This document shows positions 5,439 to 15,067 of a stretch of 31,581 nucleotides of DNA, in pieces. The notes below the pieces were generated by a model, which was not told the DNA's origin, made no database searches, and was given only the letters and a program-made list of their open reading frames with translations. Position numbers and translations under genes: made by a program. Source of the DNA: Lentihominibacter faecis. Its GTDB lineage: Bacteria > Bacillota > Clostridia > Peptostreptococcales > Anaerovoracaceae. The number at the start of each line of letters is the position of its first letter. Position 1 is the stretch's first letter. Where the stretch lies: contig NZ_JACRWC010000042.1 in NCBI RefSeq assembly GCF_014306095.1, positions 1 through 31,581 of the forward strand. Direction: 5' to 3'.

Positions 5439-8421
5439 AAGCTATGCGGTGCAGGCGATTCTATCTGTCAAAGATCATATGTCTGCGGCACTGAAAGGAG
5501 CGGCGTCGGCGGCTGATTCCCTCAATGGCGGGTTTAAGCGAACAATAGGCACAGGCGCACTTTTGCAGCTGGGAATGCGGGGCGTCAATATGGCGCTGGA
5601 TACTATGAAATCCCATGTTGGCAGTGCGGTCGACAGGTATGACCAGCTGAATAATTTCCCAAAGGTCATGAAAAATCTTGGAATAGCCACGAAGGATATC
5701 AAGCAAGCTATGAAGGATCTGGATAAGGGAATTTCTGGTTTGCCAACTACTATGGACACGGCAACGGCAGGCGTTACACGATTCGTTTCTAAAAATAACG
5801 ACATCAAAAAATCCACCAAGTATTTTCTGGCTATGAACAACGCCATCACGGCGGGCGGCATGTCCACGCAGGTGCAGTCTGCAGCCGTTGAGCAGCTGTC
5901 TCAGGCGTATTCCAAGGGGAAGATGGATATGCAGGAATGGCGATCTATCCAGACGGCTATGCCGGCACAGCTGAATCAGGTAGCAAAAGCTATGGGAATG
6001 TCTACCGATGCGCTGGGTGAAGGCTTGCGTAATGGTACCGTATCCATGGATGAATTCATGGATACCATGGTCAGACTGAATGAAGAAGGTATCGATGGTC
6101 TGGCATCATTTGAAGACCAGGCTAAGAGTGCAACCGGAGGCATCAAAACAGCGTTCACTAATCTGGGCACTGGTGTAACAAAAGGAATGGCAACCTGTAT
6201 CGGAGCAATCGATAAGATGCTGCAAAACAATGGCTTGCCAACCATCGCCGAGTCGGCGAACAAGGCGAAGGAAAAGATCATTGCCGTATTTGATAAGTTG
6301 GCTAAGGGGATCGAAAAGATCAACTTGAAGGGCATTATCGCCGGTCTGACTCCAGCATTCGAAGCCTTAAAGACAGTGGCATCAGGGGCCGGTAAGGTCA
6401 TAGGCGGGGTTTTAAAATTCATGAATAAACATGCCGAAGGCATATCCAGTATGATTCCGTTACTTATTGCGGGTGTCGGTGCATTCAAGGCATATAAAAA
6501 GGTTTCCAGCTGGCTCACTCCGCTGGAAAGTGCATCCGAGACGTTTAAGAAAACTGGTAAAGCGGGGGATCTGGCCGCAAAGGGTACATTTAAACTAAAA
6601 AGCGGTCTTGGTGCGCTGGCAAAGATGACCGGAGTAGCCCTGATCATTGCATCGCTGGCACTGCTGGCGAAGGCACTGCAGGGAATCGGAAAATTAGGTC
6701 CGACGGCGGTTGCTCCGCTGATCGCGTTTGCATCGGCGGTCAGCATTGTGGCTATGGTTCTGGCATCCGTCGGAACAAAGCTGCAGGCAAGCACGACGGG
6801 GATCATCGTTTTTGCCGCAGCAGTTGCTGCTATGGCACTGGCCATGGCTCCGATCGCCCAGACAGGCCTTGAAGGTGCGGCAGCCATGGGAGCGTTTGGC
6901 ATTGTTGTTGCCGGTCTTGCGGTAGTATTCGCCGCACTGGGAACGGCTTTGACGGCGGGTGCTGTTGGGATCCTGGCATTCGGGGCGGCAATCGTCCTGA
7001 TCGGTGCAGGAATGCGCCTGGCAACGCCGTTTGTGCAGGCATTAACGGTAATGATCAAACAGCTGGGCGATACCATAGCCCAGATCGTTCCTGTTATCGC
7101 AAATGCGGTCAGTCAGATCGTTACTGTGATCGGCGGAACGCTGTGTAATGTGATGCGGACTGCCGGGGATGTCATTTCCCAGGTCGTTCAGTCTATCTGT
7201 GATGGATTTTCGACCCTGGCCGACGGTGTTGCTACTGTGGTCGATGCGATCAGCGGCGGTTTTGCACGGGTGCTGGATTCAATCGCTGGGGTAATAGAAT
7301 CCGTCGGAAACTCTGCGCGGAATGCGGGCGAAGGGTTCAAATCCGTAGCCGAGGGAATCAAAATGATTTCGGAATTGTCATTGTTCGACATCGGCAAGGC
7401 CCTTGGGTCGGTTGCAACAGGTATCGGCACAATATCCAAAAAGGGCGCGAATCTTCCACAGGTTGCAGCGGGGATGATGGGACTTATAATGGCGATCACA
7501 ATGGGAGCTGCCGGCATTGCTGCATTCAATGCAGCTCTGTCAGCGTTATCTGGCATGATCGGTGGCGTAGTGACCAACGTAACATTGCTCAAAGCAGCAT
7601 TTGCCAATTTCACGATCCCGGCGCCGAATGTAGGGCCGTTCATTGCGGCATTTGCATCCATCACGGCAGCGGCCATGATGTTAGTTCCGGCATTGCGGTC
7701 TGCTGGATTGCAGGCGGGAGCTGGCTTGGCGTCCGGGCTGTCTTCGGGCGCATCCAGGGCAGCGGCGGCGGTACGTTCTGCAACGGCAAACATCACGGCA
7801 GCTATCAGACCTCTGGCTGCGTTATTTATGGCAATTGGTCTGGCATCCGGTAATGGATTTGCAAATGCGCTTCGGGGCGGGCTGCAGCGTGCAGTTGCGG
7901 CATGCAGGTCTGCAGTTGTTTCTATCAATGTGACTCTGCGGGGTGCGGCATCTGGCGCATATTCAGCAGGTCGTTTTATTGGTATAGGCTTGGCCAACGG
8001 TATGCGTTCCCAGCTTGGGACGGTACGTGCAGCGGCAGCAGCATTGGCAGCTGCAGCAGAAAAAGCGATCGAAGCCAAAGCGAAGATTGGTTCACCGTCC
8101 AAGGTAGCTGATAAGCTCGGCGGATGGTATGGAATCGGCTGGGTAAATGGAATCCTTGGCAAGGTTCGTCAGGCCCGGAAGGCTGCACAGCAGCTGTTAT
8201 ATGTTCCGAAGGTAGCAACCCCGGACATTGCATGGGCGACAAGCAGCGGCGGATCCGGCCAGTTGTATGACCAGTACAACTATGGCGGCGGCAGAACCGT
8301 CGTGATTGAAGTGCCGGTTGAACTGGACGGCAAAACCATCGCCAAGGTATCGGCGCCATATACCCAGGAAGAACTGGATAAGCGAGAAACGAGAGCAGCA
8401 AGAAAGAGGGGTGTAAGGTAA
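5431..8421 (+). CDS. Tail tape measure protein
   Basis: This 996-residue protein is the longest in the tail module except Tal. The N-terminal region (about 1-270) has the tape-measure domain pattern, with MSAALKGAASAADSLNG, FPKVMKNLG, QAYSKGKMDMQEWRSIQTAM and repeated Gly/Ala helices. The centre (about 340-760) contains several Ala/Gly/Val-rich hydrophobic stretches that would insert in the host membrane at DNA ejection. The C-terminal part (about 760-900) has Ala/Ser-rich helical repeats and ends with SPSKVADKLGGWYGIGWVNG, typical for this family. Length sets the tail at roughly 150 nm. Start ATG 5431 has AAAGGAGG just upstream. The long Ala-rich composition produces large open frames on the opposite strand that are not genes. 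Confidence 0.93.
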   Translation: MAESYAVQAILSVKDHMSAALKGAASAADSLNGGFKRTIGTGALLQLGMRGVNMALDTMKSHVGSAVDRYDQLNNFPKVMKNLGIATKDIKQAMKDLDKGISGLPTTMDTATAGVTRFVSKNNDIKKSTKYFLAMNNAITAGGMSTQVQSAAVEQLSQAYSKGKMDMQEWRSIQTAMPAQLNQVAKAMGMSTDALGEGLRNGTVSMDEFMDTMVRLNEEGIDGLASFEDQAKSATGGIKTAFTNLGTGVTKGMATCIGAIDKMLQNNGLPTIAESANKAKEKIIAVFDKLAKGIEKINLKGIIAGLTPAFEALKTVASGAGKVIGGVLKFMNKHAEGISSMIPLLIAGVGAFKAYKKVSSWLTPLESASETFKKTGKAGDLAAKGTFKLKSGLGALAKMTGVALIIASLALLAKALQGIGKLGPTAVAPLIAFASAVSIVAMVLASVGTKLQASTTGIIVFAAAVAAMALAMAPIAQTGLEGAAAMGAFGIVVAGLAVVFAALGTALTAGAVGILAFGAAIVLIGAGMRLATPFVQALTVMIKQLGDTIAQIVPVIANAVSQIVTVIGGTLCNVMRTAGDVISQVVQSICDGFSTLADGVATVVDAISGGFARVLDSIAGVIESVGNSARNAGEGFKSVAEGIKMISELSLFDIGKALGSVATGIGTISKKGANLPQVAAGMMGLIMAITMGAAGIAAFNAALSALSGMIGGVVTNVTLLKAAFANFTIPAPNVGPFIAAFASITAAAMMLVPALRSAGLQAGAGLASGLSSGASRAAAAVRSATANITAAIRPLAALFMAIGLASGNGFANALRGGLQRAVAACRSAVVSINVTLRGAASGAYSAGRFIGIGLANGMRSQLGTVRAAAAALAAAAEKAIEAKAKIGSPSKVADKLGGWYGIGWVNGILGKVRQARKAAQQLLYVPKVATPDIAWATSSGGSGQLYDQYNYGGGRTVVIEVPVELDGKTIAKVSAPYTQEELDKRETRAARKRGVR

Positions 8422-8423
8422 CG

Positions 8424-10469
8424 ATGTATGAATTCAGAGACGTAAACGAAAATTTAACGCAGCAGTACATTCCGAAAGAGGCTCTGCAGATCAACGGGGA
8501 ACTGATCGAAACACAGATCGAGGGTTACCATACCATGTATGTGCAGGGGAGAGAAGCCTTGTCCCCGGAGATCAACACCTATGAAATAGGCACAAAAAAC
8601 GGCGAAATCAGAAAAAATAAACGGTACCCGGCCAGAACTATCACTGTCGGGTATCAGCTGATCGCAGAGAGTGCAGAAGCGTTCCGGGAAGCCTATAACA
8701 AACTGGGCAGGATCTTGAACGTGGATGACGCCGAAATCATTTTTAATGACGAGCCGGATAAGTTTTTCATCGGTACGCCGTCAGAGGTCAGCGAGATCGA
8801 CCCGGGTCTGAATTCGGTAAAAGGCGAGTTTAAAATACTGTGTCTGGATCCGCTGAAATATTCTGTTGCGGAATATGAAGCGGAGCCGCTGGATGATGAT
8901 AAGGGAACGATCCTGGTTGACTACGGCGGCACATATGAATCTTTTCCGATTCTGGAAGCAGATTTCTATCAGGAAACAGAAGGTGGAGATACGACATTGA
9001 CCGGGCATGGTGACTGCGGATATGTTGCGTTTTTCAACGAACAGGAAAAGATCATCCAGATCGGAGATCCTGATGAAGAAGACGGCAGCAATGTGTATGC
9101 GAAATCCCAGACCCTGATCAATCAGACATTTGAAACAGCTGACGACTGGGGTGCGGCGGCAAAGGCGTTGTGGAGCCAGAACACCGGTAAGATGCTTCCA
9201 TCTGACGGAGTGGCTGCTGGATCCATAGGAATGAAGATCGCATCCTATGCCGTTCCCGCATCACCTAAGACGACGACTGGAACAGTTTTGAGTAAGCAGA
9301 CGCCAGCCGGAAAGCCGCGGTTTCATTATACCGTGACGCTACGGGCGACCGGCAGGACATCCAATGCGGTGACCATCACGGCAACGATCACAGCATCGCT
9401 GGGTACCGATAGAAACTATTTCGGTAAAGGTCTTGGTGTTAAGGCATCGGTTTATGTTGGTGGAAGCTGGCATGACATATGGGTCAAAACGACATCTGCA
9501 TACTGGAAAGGCAGATCAGCCCATACCGTCAGCACATCCTTTACAGTAACCGGTCTGACGGCGGAGCAGACGGCTCTTACGGGGATTAAATTCAAGGCGT
9601 GGCGTACAGATTCCCTGCTTGCTAACATCGCTGGTATCATGCCGGAAACAGGCTGTTCTAATATGCCGATCAGCGCCTATGTGGCTGACGTTCCAGAAAC
9701 GTATTTCCTGGGTGCGTCCAGCTACGGCAGCAGTGAGGGCAAGTATCACGGTCCATCCATCACCCGGACGATTCCGGCGGATTCTGCGGGAGTTTCCGGG
9801 GCAGCTGATTTCACGTTTACCTATAAACAGAAGATGTGCGTAGGATCCGGGAAAAATGACAGCACGCAGATGGGCGGATTTCAGGCACTGGCAGTTTCGG
9901 GGTCTGGATCCAGTAAGAAGATTTTAGCCGGTGTCAGGATCCTGAAAAACAAAGCAGGCAAAAAAGCGAGTCTGCAGTTTTATGTGAACGACGCCAAGGT
10001 CGAAACGATTGACCTGGACATTTCCAGTACAGCCGTGAAAACATCCAGTATCATCAAAAGCGGATCGCAGGTAACGTTCACCATCGGAGATCTGAAAAAG
10101 GTGTACACGGATACATCCATTGCAGAAACCAAGGCCACAGAAATCACGTTCCGGTTTGAACAGTATTCGTCCGTGAATACGCTGGCATATAACGGTATTT
10201 ACTGGGCTAAGTTCGTAAAGGACAACTGCGACACCTGGAAAAACATACCGAATAAGTTCAGTGCCAATGACGTGCTGGTGGCGGACTGCAATCAGGGCGA
10301 AATCTACCTGAACGGCGTGCGCTCCCCACAGCTGGGAGCATTAGGCAACGACTGGGAAGGCTTCGTACTCCGGCCGGGTCTGAACCAGATCGGTGTGGCG
10401 TATTCGTCCTGGGTTTCAGATGAATATGCTCCGGTGCTGAAAGTACGTTACCGGGAGGCATTCTTATGA
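8424..10469 (+). CDS. Distal tail protein (Dit) with a large internal insertion
   Basis: The first 190 residues match the siphovirus Dit/Sipho_tail domain (VQGREALSPEINTYEIG, RYPARTITVGYQLIAE, FFIGTPSEVSEIDPGLNSVK), which forms the hub joining the tail tube to the tip. The last 75 residues resume the canonical C-terminal part (FSANDVLVADCNQGEIYLNG, GLNQIGVAYSSW). Between them (about 228-600) is a roughly 370-residue beta-rich insertion with two lectin-like stretches and a Ser/Thr/Gly composition. This fits an evolved Dit that carries carbohydrate-binding modules and helps bind the host surface. A usual Dit has about 230-300 residues, so this one is more than twice as long. Its stop overlaps the Tal start by four bases. 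Confidence 0.88.
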   Translation: MYEFRDVNENLTQQYIPKEALQINGELIETQIEGYHTMYVQGREALSPEINTYEIGTKNGEIRKNKRYPARTITVGYQLIAESAEAFREAYNKLGRILNVDDAEIIFNDEPDKFFIGTPSEVSEIDPGLNSVKGEFKILCLDPLKYSVAEYEAEPLDDDKGTILVDYGGTYESFPILEADFYQETEGGDTTLTGHGDCGYVAFFNEQEKIIQIGDPDEEDGSNVYAKSQTLINQTFETADDWGAAAKALWSQNTGKMLPSDGVAAGSIGMKIASYAVPASPKTTTGTVLSKQTPAGKPRFHYTVTLRATGRTSNAVTITATITASLGTDRNYFGKGLGVKASVYVGGSWHDIWVKTTSAYWKGRSAHTVSTSFTVTGLTAEQTALTGIKFKAWRTDSLLANIAGIMPETGCSNMPISAYVADVPETYFLGASSYGSSEGKYHGPSITRTIPADSAGVSGAADFTFTYKQKMCVGSGKNDSTQMGGFQALAVSGSGSSKKILAGVRILKNKAGKKASLQFYVNDAKVETIDLDISSTAVKTSSIIKSGSQVTFTIGDLKKVYTDTSIAETKATEITFRFEQYSSVNTLAYNGIYWAKFVKDNCDTWKNIPNKFSANDVLVADCNQGEIYLNGVRSPQLGALGNDWEGFVLRPGLNQIGVAYSSWVSDEYAPVLKVRYREAFL

Positions 10470-13400
10470 TTATTTATTTTGCGAACAGGAGAATGGGAGT
10501 CCTCGGGCAGGCATCGACAGGTCTGCCGCGAGGTTTTTTTGCATCTGATGATAAAAAGATCGAAGACGTGGATACCGGAGTTGCATCGTTTGAATGTACG
10601 GTATCATTTGAAAAATCCGAACAACGTCAGCTGCAGGAAGTCGTCAAGGCGGGCAACTACATCTTGCGGAGTAACGGCGATGAAAAGGAGTTCTATACTA
10701 TCATTGATTCGGAACTGGATATCGATGATCAGGAAATCTACCTGTACGCTGAAGATGCAGGACTGGATCTTCTAAACGATGTGGCGCAAGCGTTCGAGGC
10801 CACAGAAGCATACCCTATCAAGTGGTATGTGGAGAAATGGACAGAAGACAGCGGTTTTGAAATCGGAATCAATGAGATCCCTGACCTAAGCCGGAAACTG
10901 AAATGGGAAGGCGAGACTACCGTTACTGAAAGACTGGCCAGTGTGGCCACACAGTTTGACAATGCCGAAATCAGCTATACATTCGACATTGACAAGCTGC
11001 AGGTGCTGCACAAGTACATCAACATCCATAAAAAACGGGGCAAAGATACTGGTGAGGTGTTTAGAATCAACAAGAATCTGAATAACATCGTGATCAAAAG
11101 TTCTGTAGCTAATCTGGCAACTGCGTTGTATGTTACAGGTGGAACGCCAGAAGGGCAGGAAGATCCCATCACCTTAGCCGGTTACAAGTATGATGACGGC
11201 GATTTTTACATTTCCGGGAAGTATCTGAAATCGAGGAAAGCAGTCAAGAAATGGAGCCGTTATCTATCGGAAACCGGCACAGGTGATGGGCATATTGAGA
11301 AAACCTATTCATTCGATACGACCAGTCAGAAGGAACTGTGCGCCCATGCTGTCACGGAGCTGAAAAAGATCTGTGATACCGAAGTCAACTACGAAGTCGA
11401 CATTGCAGAGCTGCCACAGGCGGCCAAGATCGGAGACAGGATCAATTTGGTGGATGACAATGGTGAGCTGTACTTGTCGGCGAGAATCCTGAAGCTGGAG
11501 GTATCTATCGCAAAGGATTCGCAAAAGGCAACCCTGGGCGAATATCTGATAAAAAGTAGCGGGATCAGTGACAAGGTACAGGCGTTGGCGTCGCAGTTCG
11601 CCGAACTGGCAAAGAACCGGGTTTATTATACCTGGATCGTATATGCAGATGATGAAAACGGAAACGGGATCAGCCTGGAACCGGAAGGCAAAGTCTATGT
11701 CGGGATCGCGGCAAACCGGAAAACCTTAGAGCCGGACTTGACAGATCCGACCGTATATAAATGGTCAAAGGTGGAAGGTGATCCGGGAAAATCCCTGATC
11801 AGCATCACGGAGCATTATCTGGTCAGCGATCAGGATAGCGGGATCACCATTGACACTATCGGATGGAGCACGGGAGCATCTGTGCCAGCCATGACGCCGG
11901 AAAAGAAGTATCTGTGGAATTATGAAACCCTGACTTACAGCGACGGGAGCACGGAAGATCTGGCGCCTAAAATCATCGGCGTGTACGGTGACACGGGAAA
12001 AGACGGCAAGGCGTCGCCGTCCATCGTTACCATGACGAAGCAGTACTATCTGTCTACATCCAGCACTGAAATGACAGGCGGAGAGTGGGTCAGAACGCTG
12101 CCGGAATGGACGACAGGGAAATACCTGTGGTCACGCTGGTGTACGGAGTGGTCAGAGCCGAATCCGACCCTGCTGACATATTCAGACGGGATTTTAGAAA
12201 CGACCTGGAACGAAGTACACGAAACAGCGGCTGCAGCAAACACACTGGCAAATACAGCAAAAAATACTGCTGATTCTGCATTAACCAAAGTCGGGGAAGT
12301 CAATAGCGAGCTGGAAACAGCCAATCAGGAAATAGATGCTTTGCAGACAAATCTGGAAACGCTGTCTAATGAAATGACGACCAGTTACGCTAAGAAAAGT
12401 GATCTGACGCAGATCAGCACAGATCTGGGAACCCGGATCGATCAGAATGCGGCACAGATCAGCTCCACAGCTACGAAAGTAGACCAGGTAGAGATCAATG
12501 CCAGCACGGCTATTTCCGATGCGGCGGCAGCTAAGACAGTAGCCGATCAGGCACAGGAGGCGGCCAATGCAGCGCAGACAAAGTATACCGAACTGAAAAA
12601 CAGAGCGGATGCGACGGATGAAGAAGTTGCGGCGGCTAAGGCTGCAGCGGATCAGGCACAGGCAGACGCTACAGCGGCAGGAGACGCGGCAGCAGCGGCA
12701 CAGTCCGCAGCGAACAGTCTGGCTGACTGGGTGACGTCGGCAGAAACCAGCATAACTCAGAACGCCAATGCCATTTCGTCATTGGCAACTAAGGTCAGCA
12801 AGATGCGGATCGGCGGCAGGAACTACGTTCTGGATTCGATGGATCCGCAGATATCCGCAGAAACGCTGGTCGGCAGTTACGAATTGTCTGAGGACTGGGA
12901 GGTGGGTGAAACCTATACCCTGTCTTTTGAGGCTACCAAAACGGCCGGAACCTTTGCAGCATACCGTGATAATGGATATGCGATGATTCTGGATAATCTG
13001 GCCATTAACGCAGATACTGGACGCTATGAATACACATTCACTTGTCCGGCGGCATATGCCGGCGGACCGGCACAGGCTGCCAATGTACTGACCATTCACA
13101 ATTTGCCAGCGTCGGCAGCGCATAACTGCACTGTGCAGCTGGTAAAGCTGGAAAAATCGAATACATCATCTGATTGGACGCCAGCACCAGAGGACAATAC
13201 GCAGTTTGTCAACGAAACCATTAGCAATGCGACCACAAATATTTTGCAGACCGCGGAAAACGTTACCATTTCCATTTTGCAAGGGTACACAACAACAACG
13301 GATCTGGAATCCTATAAGGAAGAAGTGCAGAACTTGTTTAAGGCAAATTCAGACGGATTTCAGTTGGAATTTAACCAACTGGAGGAACGGATCAATGATG

Positions 13401-13681
13401 TGGGAAACGAAATCGTTGAACGAAACCAATTCATTCGTTTGGAGCAGGGAAACATTATCATTGGTAAATCGGACAGTCCAGTGCAGGCAAAGTTTACCAA
13501 TGATGCGCTGGAGTTTAAATATAACGACCAGACTGTAGCGAAGTTCACAAACGAGGTGCTGGAGGTGCGAAACATCGCCGTGCAGAATCAGATTCGATTT
13601 GGTGACAACTGGGCAATACGTCCAGGAGCTCATATCGAAGGCAAAGGCAACAATTTAAACGATGTATGGATCGGAGGTTAG
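10466..13681 (+). CDS. Tail-associated tip protein (Tal / phage minor structural protein)
   Basis: The 1071-residue protein has a Prophage_tail-like N-terminal domain (about 1-380), which forms the trimeric tip below Dit. It then has a repeated module of about 60 residues with SITEHYLVS...KKYLWNYETLTYSDGS and VTMTKQYYLS...GKYLWSRW...LTYSDG (about 445-570). A long Ala-rich coiled coil follows (about 585-770), then a galactose-binding-like segment starting near IGGRNYVLDS (about 782), and a short C-terminal beta region ending in NDVWIGG. I see no lysozyme or peptidase domain, so it looks like an adhesion and tip protein rather than a tail lysin. It overlaps Dit and lies six bases before the next gene. 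Confidence 0.87.
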   Translation: MIIYFANRRMGVLGQASTGLPRGFFASDDKKIEDVDTGVASFECTVSFEKSEQRQLQEVVKAGNYILRSNGDEKEFYTIIDSELDIDDQEIYLYAEDAGLDLLNDVAQAFEATEAYPIKWYVEKWTEDSGFEIGINEIPDLSRKLKWEGETTVTERLASVATQFDNAEISYTFDIDKLQVLHKYINIHKKRGKDTGEVFRINKNLNNIVIKSSVANLATALYVTGGTPEGQEDPITLAGYKYDDGDFYISGKYLKSRKAVKKWSRYLSETGTGDGHIEKTYSFDTTSQKELCAHAVTELKKICDTEVNYEVDIAELPQAAKIGDRINLVDDNGELYLSARILKLEVSIAKDSQKATLGEYLIKSSGISDKVQALASQFAELAKNRVYYTWIVYADDENGNGISLEPEGKVYVGIAANRKTLEPDLTDPTVYKWSKVEGDPGKSLISITEHYLVSDQDSGITIDTIGWSTGASVPAMTPEKKYLWNYETLTYSDGSTEDLAPKIIGVYGDTGKDGKASPSIVTMTKQYYLSTSSTEMTGGEWVRTLPEWTTGKYLWSRWCTEWSEPNPTLLTYSDGILETTWNEVHETAAAANTLANTAKNTADSALTKVGEVNSELETANQEIDALQTNLETLSNEMTTSYAKKSDLTQISTDLGTRIDQNAAQISSTATKVDQVEINASTAISDAAAAKTVADQAQEAANAAQTKYTELKNRADATDEEVAAAKAAADQAQADATAAGDAAAAAQSAANSLADWVTSAETSITQNANAISSLATKVSKMRIGGRNYVLDSMDPQISAETLVGSYELSEDWEVGETYTLSFEATKTAGTFAAYRDNGYAMILDNLAINADTGRYEYTFTCPAAYAGGPAQAANVLTIHNLPASAAHNCTVQLVKLEKSNTSSDWTPAPEDNTQFVNETISNATTNILQTAENVTISILQGYTTTTDLESYKEEVQNLFKANSDGFQLEFNQLEERINDVGNEIVERNQFIRLEQGNIIIGKSDSPVQAKFTNDALEFKYNDQTVAKFTNEVLEVRNIAVQNQIRFGDNWAIRPGAHIEGKGNNLNDVWIGG

Positions 13682-13687
13682 GATAAA

Positions 13688-15067
13688 ATGGCATTATCGG
13701 CATGGATAGAATTATCATGTTCATCACAAAGTATTGCAGGGAATTATTCAAATGTGTATGTCAAGTTTGTAGCTAAGACTACAAATAATACGCATAACGA
13801 TAATAACAAGTCCGGATATATTAAAGTAAATGGATCTCACTACACAAGTTTTACTCACAAGTTGCCCAAGACATCAACGACCATATTGTGGAGCGGTACG
13901 ATCACGGTCTATCATAACAGTAATGGAGCCGGTTCAGTTAGCGTCTCTGGTGGCTATGAGGCAAACGTTGGCGGCTATTCTACAATAACAGCATCGAATT
14001 CTCTGACACTGCCGACAATTCCGAGAGTGTCCGATTTGTCGGTAAATAAATCAAGTGTTCCAGCTGACGAATCAACTACGGTGATAGCTACGGCAACAAA
14101 AAAATCGAGTAGCTTTACGGATACGATAACGGTAAGTCTGGGATCATATAGCAAAGCAGTAACGTCCGGGACAGCGTTCACGATACCGAAAACATGGATC
14201 AACGCTATTTCCGGGACGTCGGCAACAGCAACAGTGACGGTAACGACTAAATCCGGCAGCACGACGATCGGGAGCAAATCTGTGAATCTGACAGTAACGG
14301 TTCCTGATAGTGTTGTCCCTACAGTCAGCAGCATTTCGGCATCCGAGGCCATTACAGCCGTCACGACGGCGTTTGGAAACCGGTTTGTCCGGTCGCTGTC
14401 ACAGCTGAATGTGAAGGTCAACGCTGCAGGTGTGTACGGTAGTACGATCAAATCCTATGCGGTAACACTGGACGGTGTAAAGTATCAGTCGGAAGAATTT
14501 CAATCGAATGCACTGAATACGGCAGGGAGCGTAGATATTGTTGCTACGGTAACTGACAGCAGGGGTAGAACCAGAACACTGACCAAAACAATTACAGTGG
14601 TGGATTATTCGGCACCGGCAATCACGAATATGACGTACTACCCGTGTGATGCCAATGGGAATCGCAATCCAAACGGGACGAACACGAAGGTTATTATCAA
14701 TGGTCTGGTGGCTTCGGTAGCCGGGCAAAACAGCAGATCGCTGATCTTGAAATATAAAGCTATAGATGCTGCGACCTATACAGCATTGACGATTACAACG
14801 TCAAGCTGGAGTTTCGAAGCGTCAACGATCGTAAGCGGCACTGATCCAACATCCACGTGGGAATTTATTGCAACACTGACGGACAAGATCAGTAGCATAG
14901 AAAACCGGATTGTTACGGGAGCTCCAGTGATTAGTAGATTAGCTGGAGGTAAAGGAGTCCGTTTATTTGGCGAAGCACAAAATGAAGGCTTTTGGGTAGG
15001 TAATATTGACTACACGATTACTGACGCGGAGTATCAAGAACTGATGAATTTGCTGGGGGGGGGGTAG
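13688..15067 (+). CDS. Tip/fibre protein, DUF859-like, ending in a G10 tract
   Basis: The 459-residue Ser/Thr-rich protein resembles DUF859 siphovirus structural proteins. It has an N-terminal beta domain (MALSAWIELSCSSQS, about 1-115), several Ig-like repeats (about 120-300), a segment beginning DYSAPAITNMTYYPCDANGN and a C-terminal end PVISRLAGGKGVRLFGEA followed by a short helix EYQELMNLLGGG. The gene stops directly after a run of ten G (15055-15064). In related proteins this helix is normally followed by a collar-type domain beginning [LI]ID.IYPVG. That sequence is present here immediately downstream but in the -1 frame. The reading frame is therefore either interrupted by slippage or joined by frameshifting to give about 605 residues. 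GGAGG at 13674-13678 precedes the start. Confidence 0.85.
   Translation: MALSAWIELSCSSQSIAGNYSNVYVKFVAKTTNNTHNDNNKSGYIKVNGSHYTSFTHKLPKTSTTILWSGTITVYHNSNGAGSVSVSGGYEANVGGYSTITASNSLTLPTIPRVSDLSVNKSSVPADESTTVIATATKKSSSFTDTITVSLGSYSKAVTSGTAFTIPKTWINAISGTSATATVTVTTKSGSTTIGSKSVNLTVTVPDSVVPTVSSISASEAITAVTTAFGNRFVRSLSQLNVKVNAAGVYGSTIKSYAVTLDGVKYQSEEFQSNALNTAGSVDIVATVTDSRGRTRTLTKTITVVDYSAPAITNMTYYPCDANGNRNPNGTNTKVIINGLVASVAGQNSRSLILKYKAIDAATYTALTITTSSWSFEASTIVSGTDPTSTWEFIATLTDKISSIENRIVTGAPVISRLAGGKGVRLFGEAQNEGFWVGNIDYTITDAEYQELMNLLGGG
15055..15064 (+). repeat. Homopolymer of ten G at a gene junction
   Basis: The ten-base G run encodes the last three Gly codons of the upstream frame and is followed at once by TAG. 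One extra G, loss of two G, or a -1 ribosomal slip joins the upstream protein in frame to the receptor-like domain at 15064-15504. Loss of one G gives an early stop in the third frame. Confidence 0.9.

Noticed and set aside
5976..8162. Two long minus-strand open frames (366 and 324 codons) opposite the tape measure gene
   Set aside because: They mirror the Ala/Gly-rich tape measure, give low-complexity Ala/Pro proteins with no family pattern, and lack ribosome binding sites.
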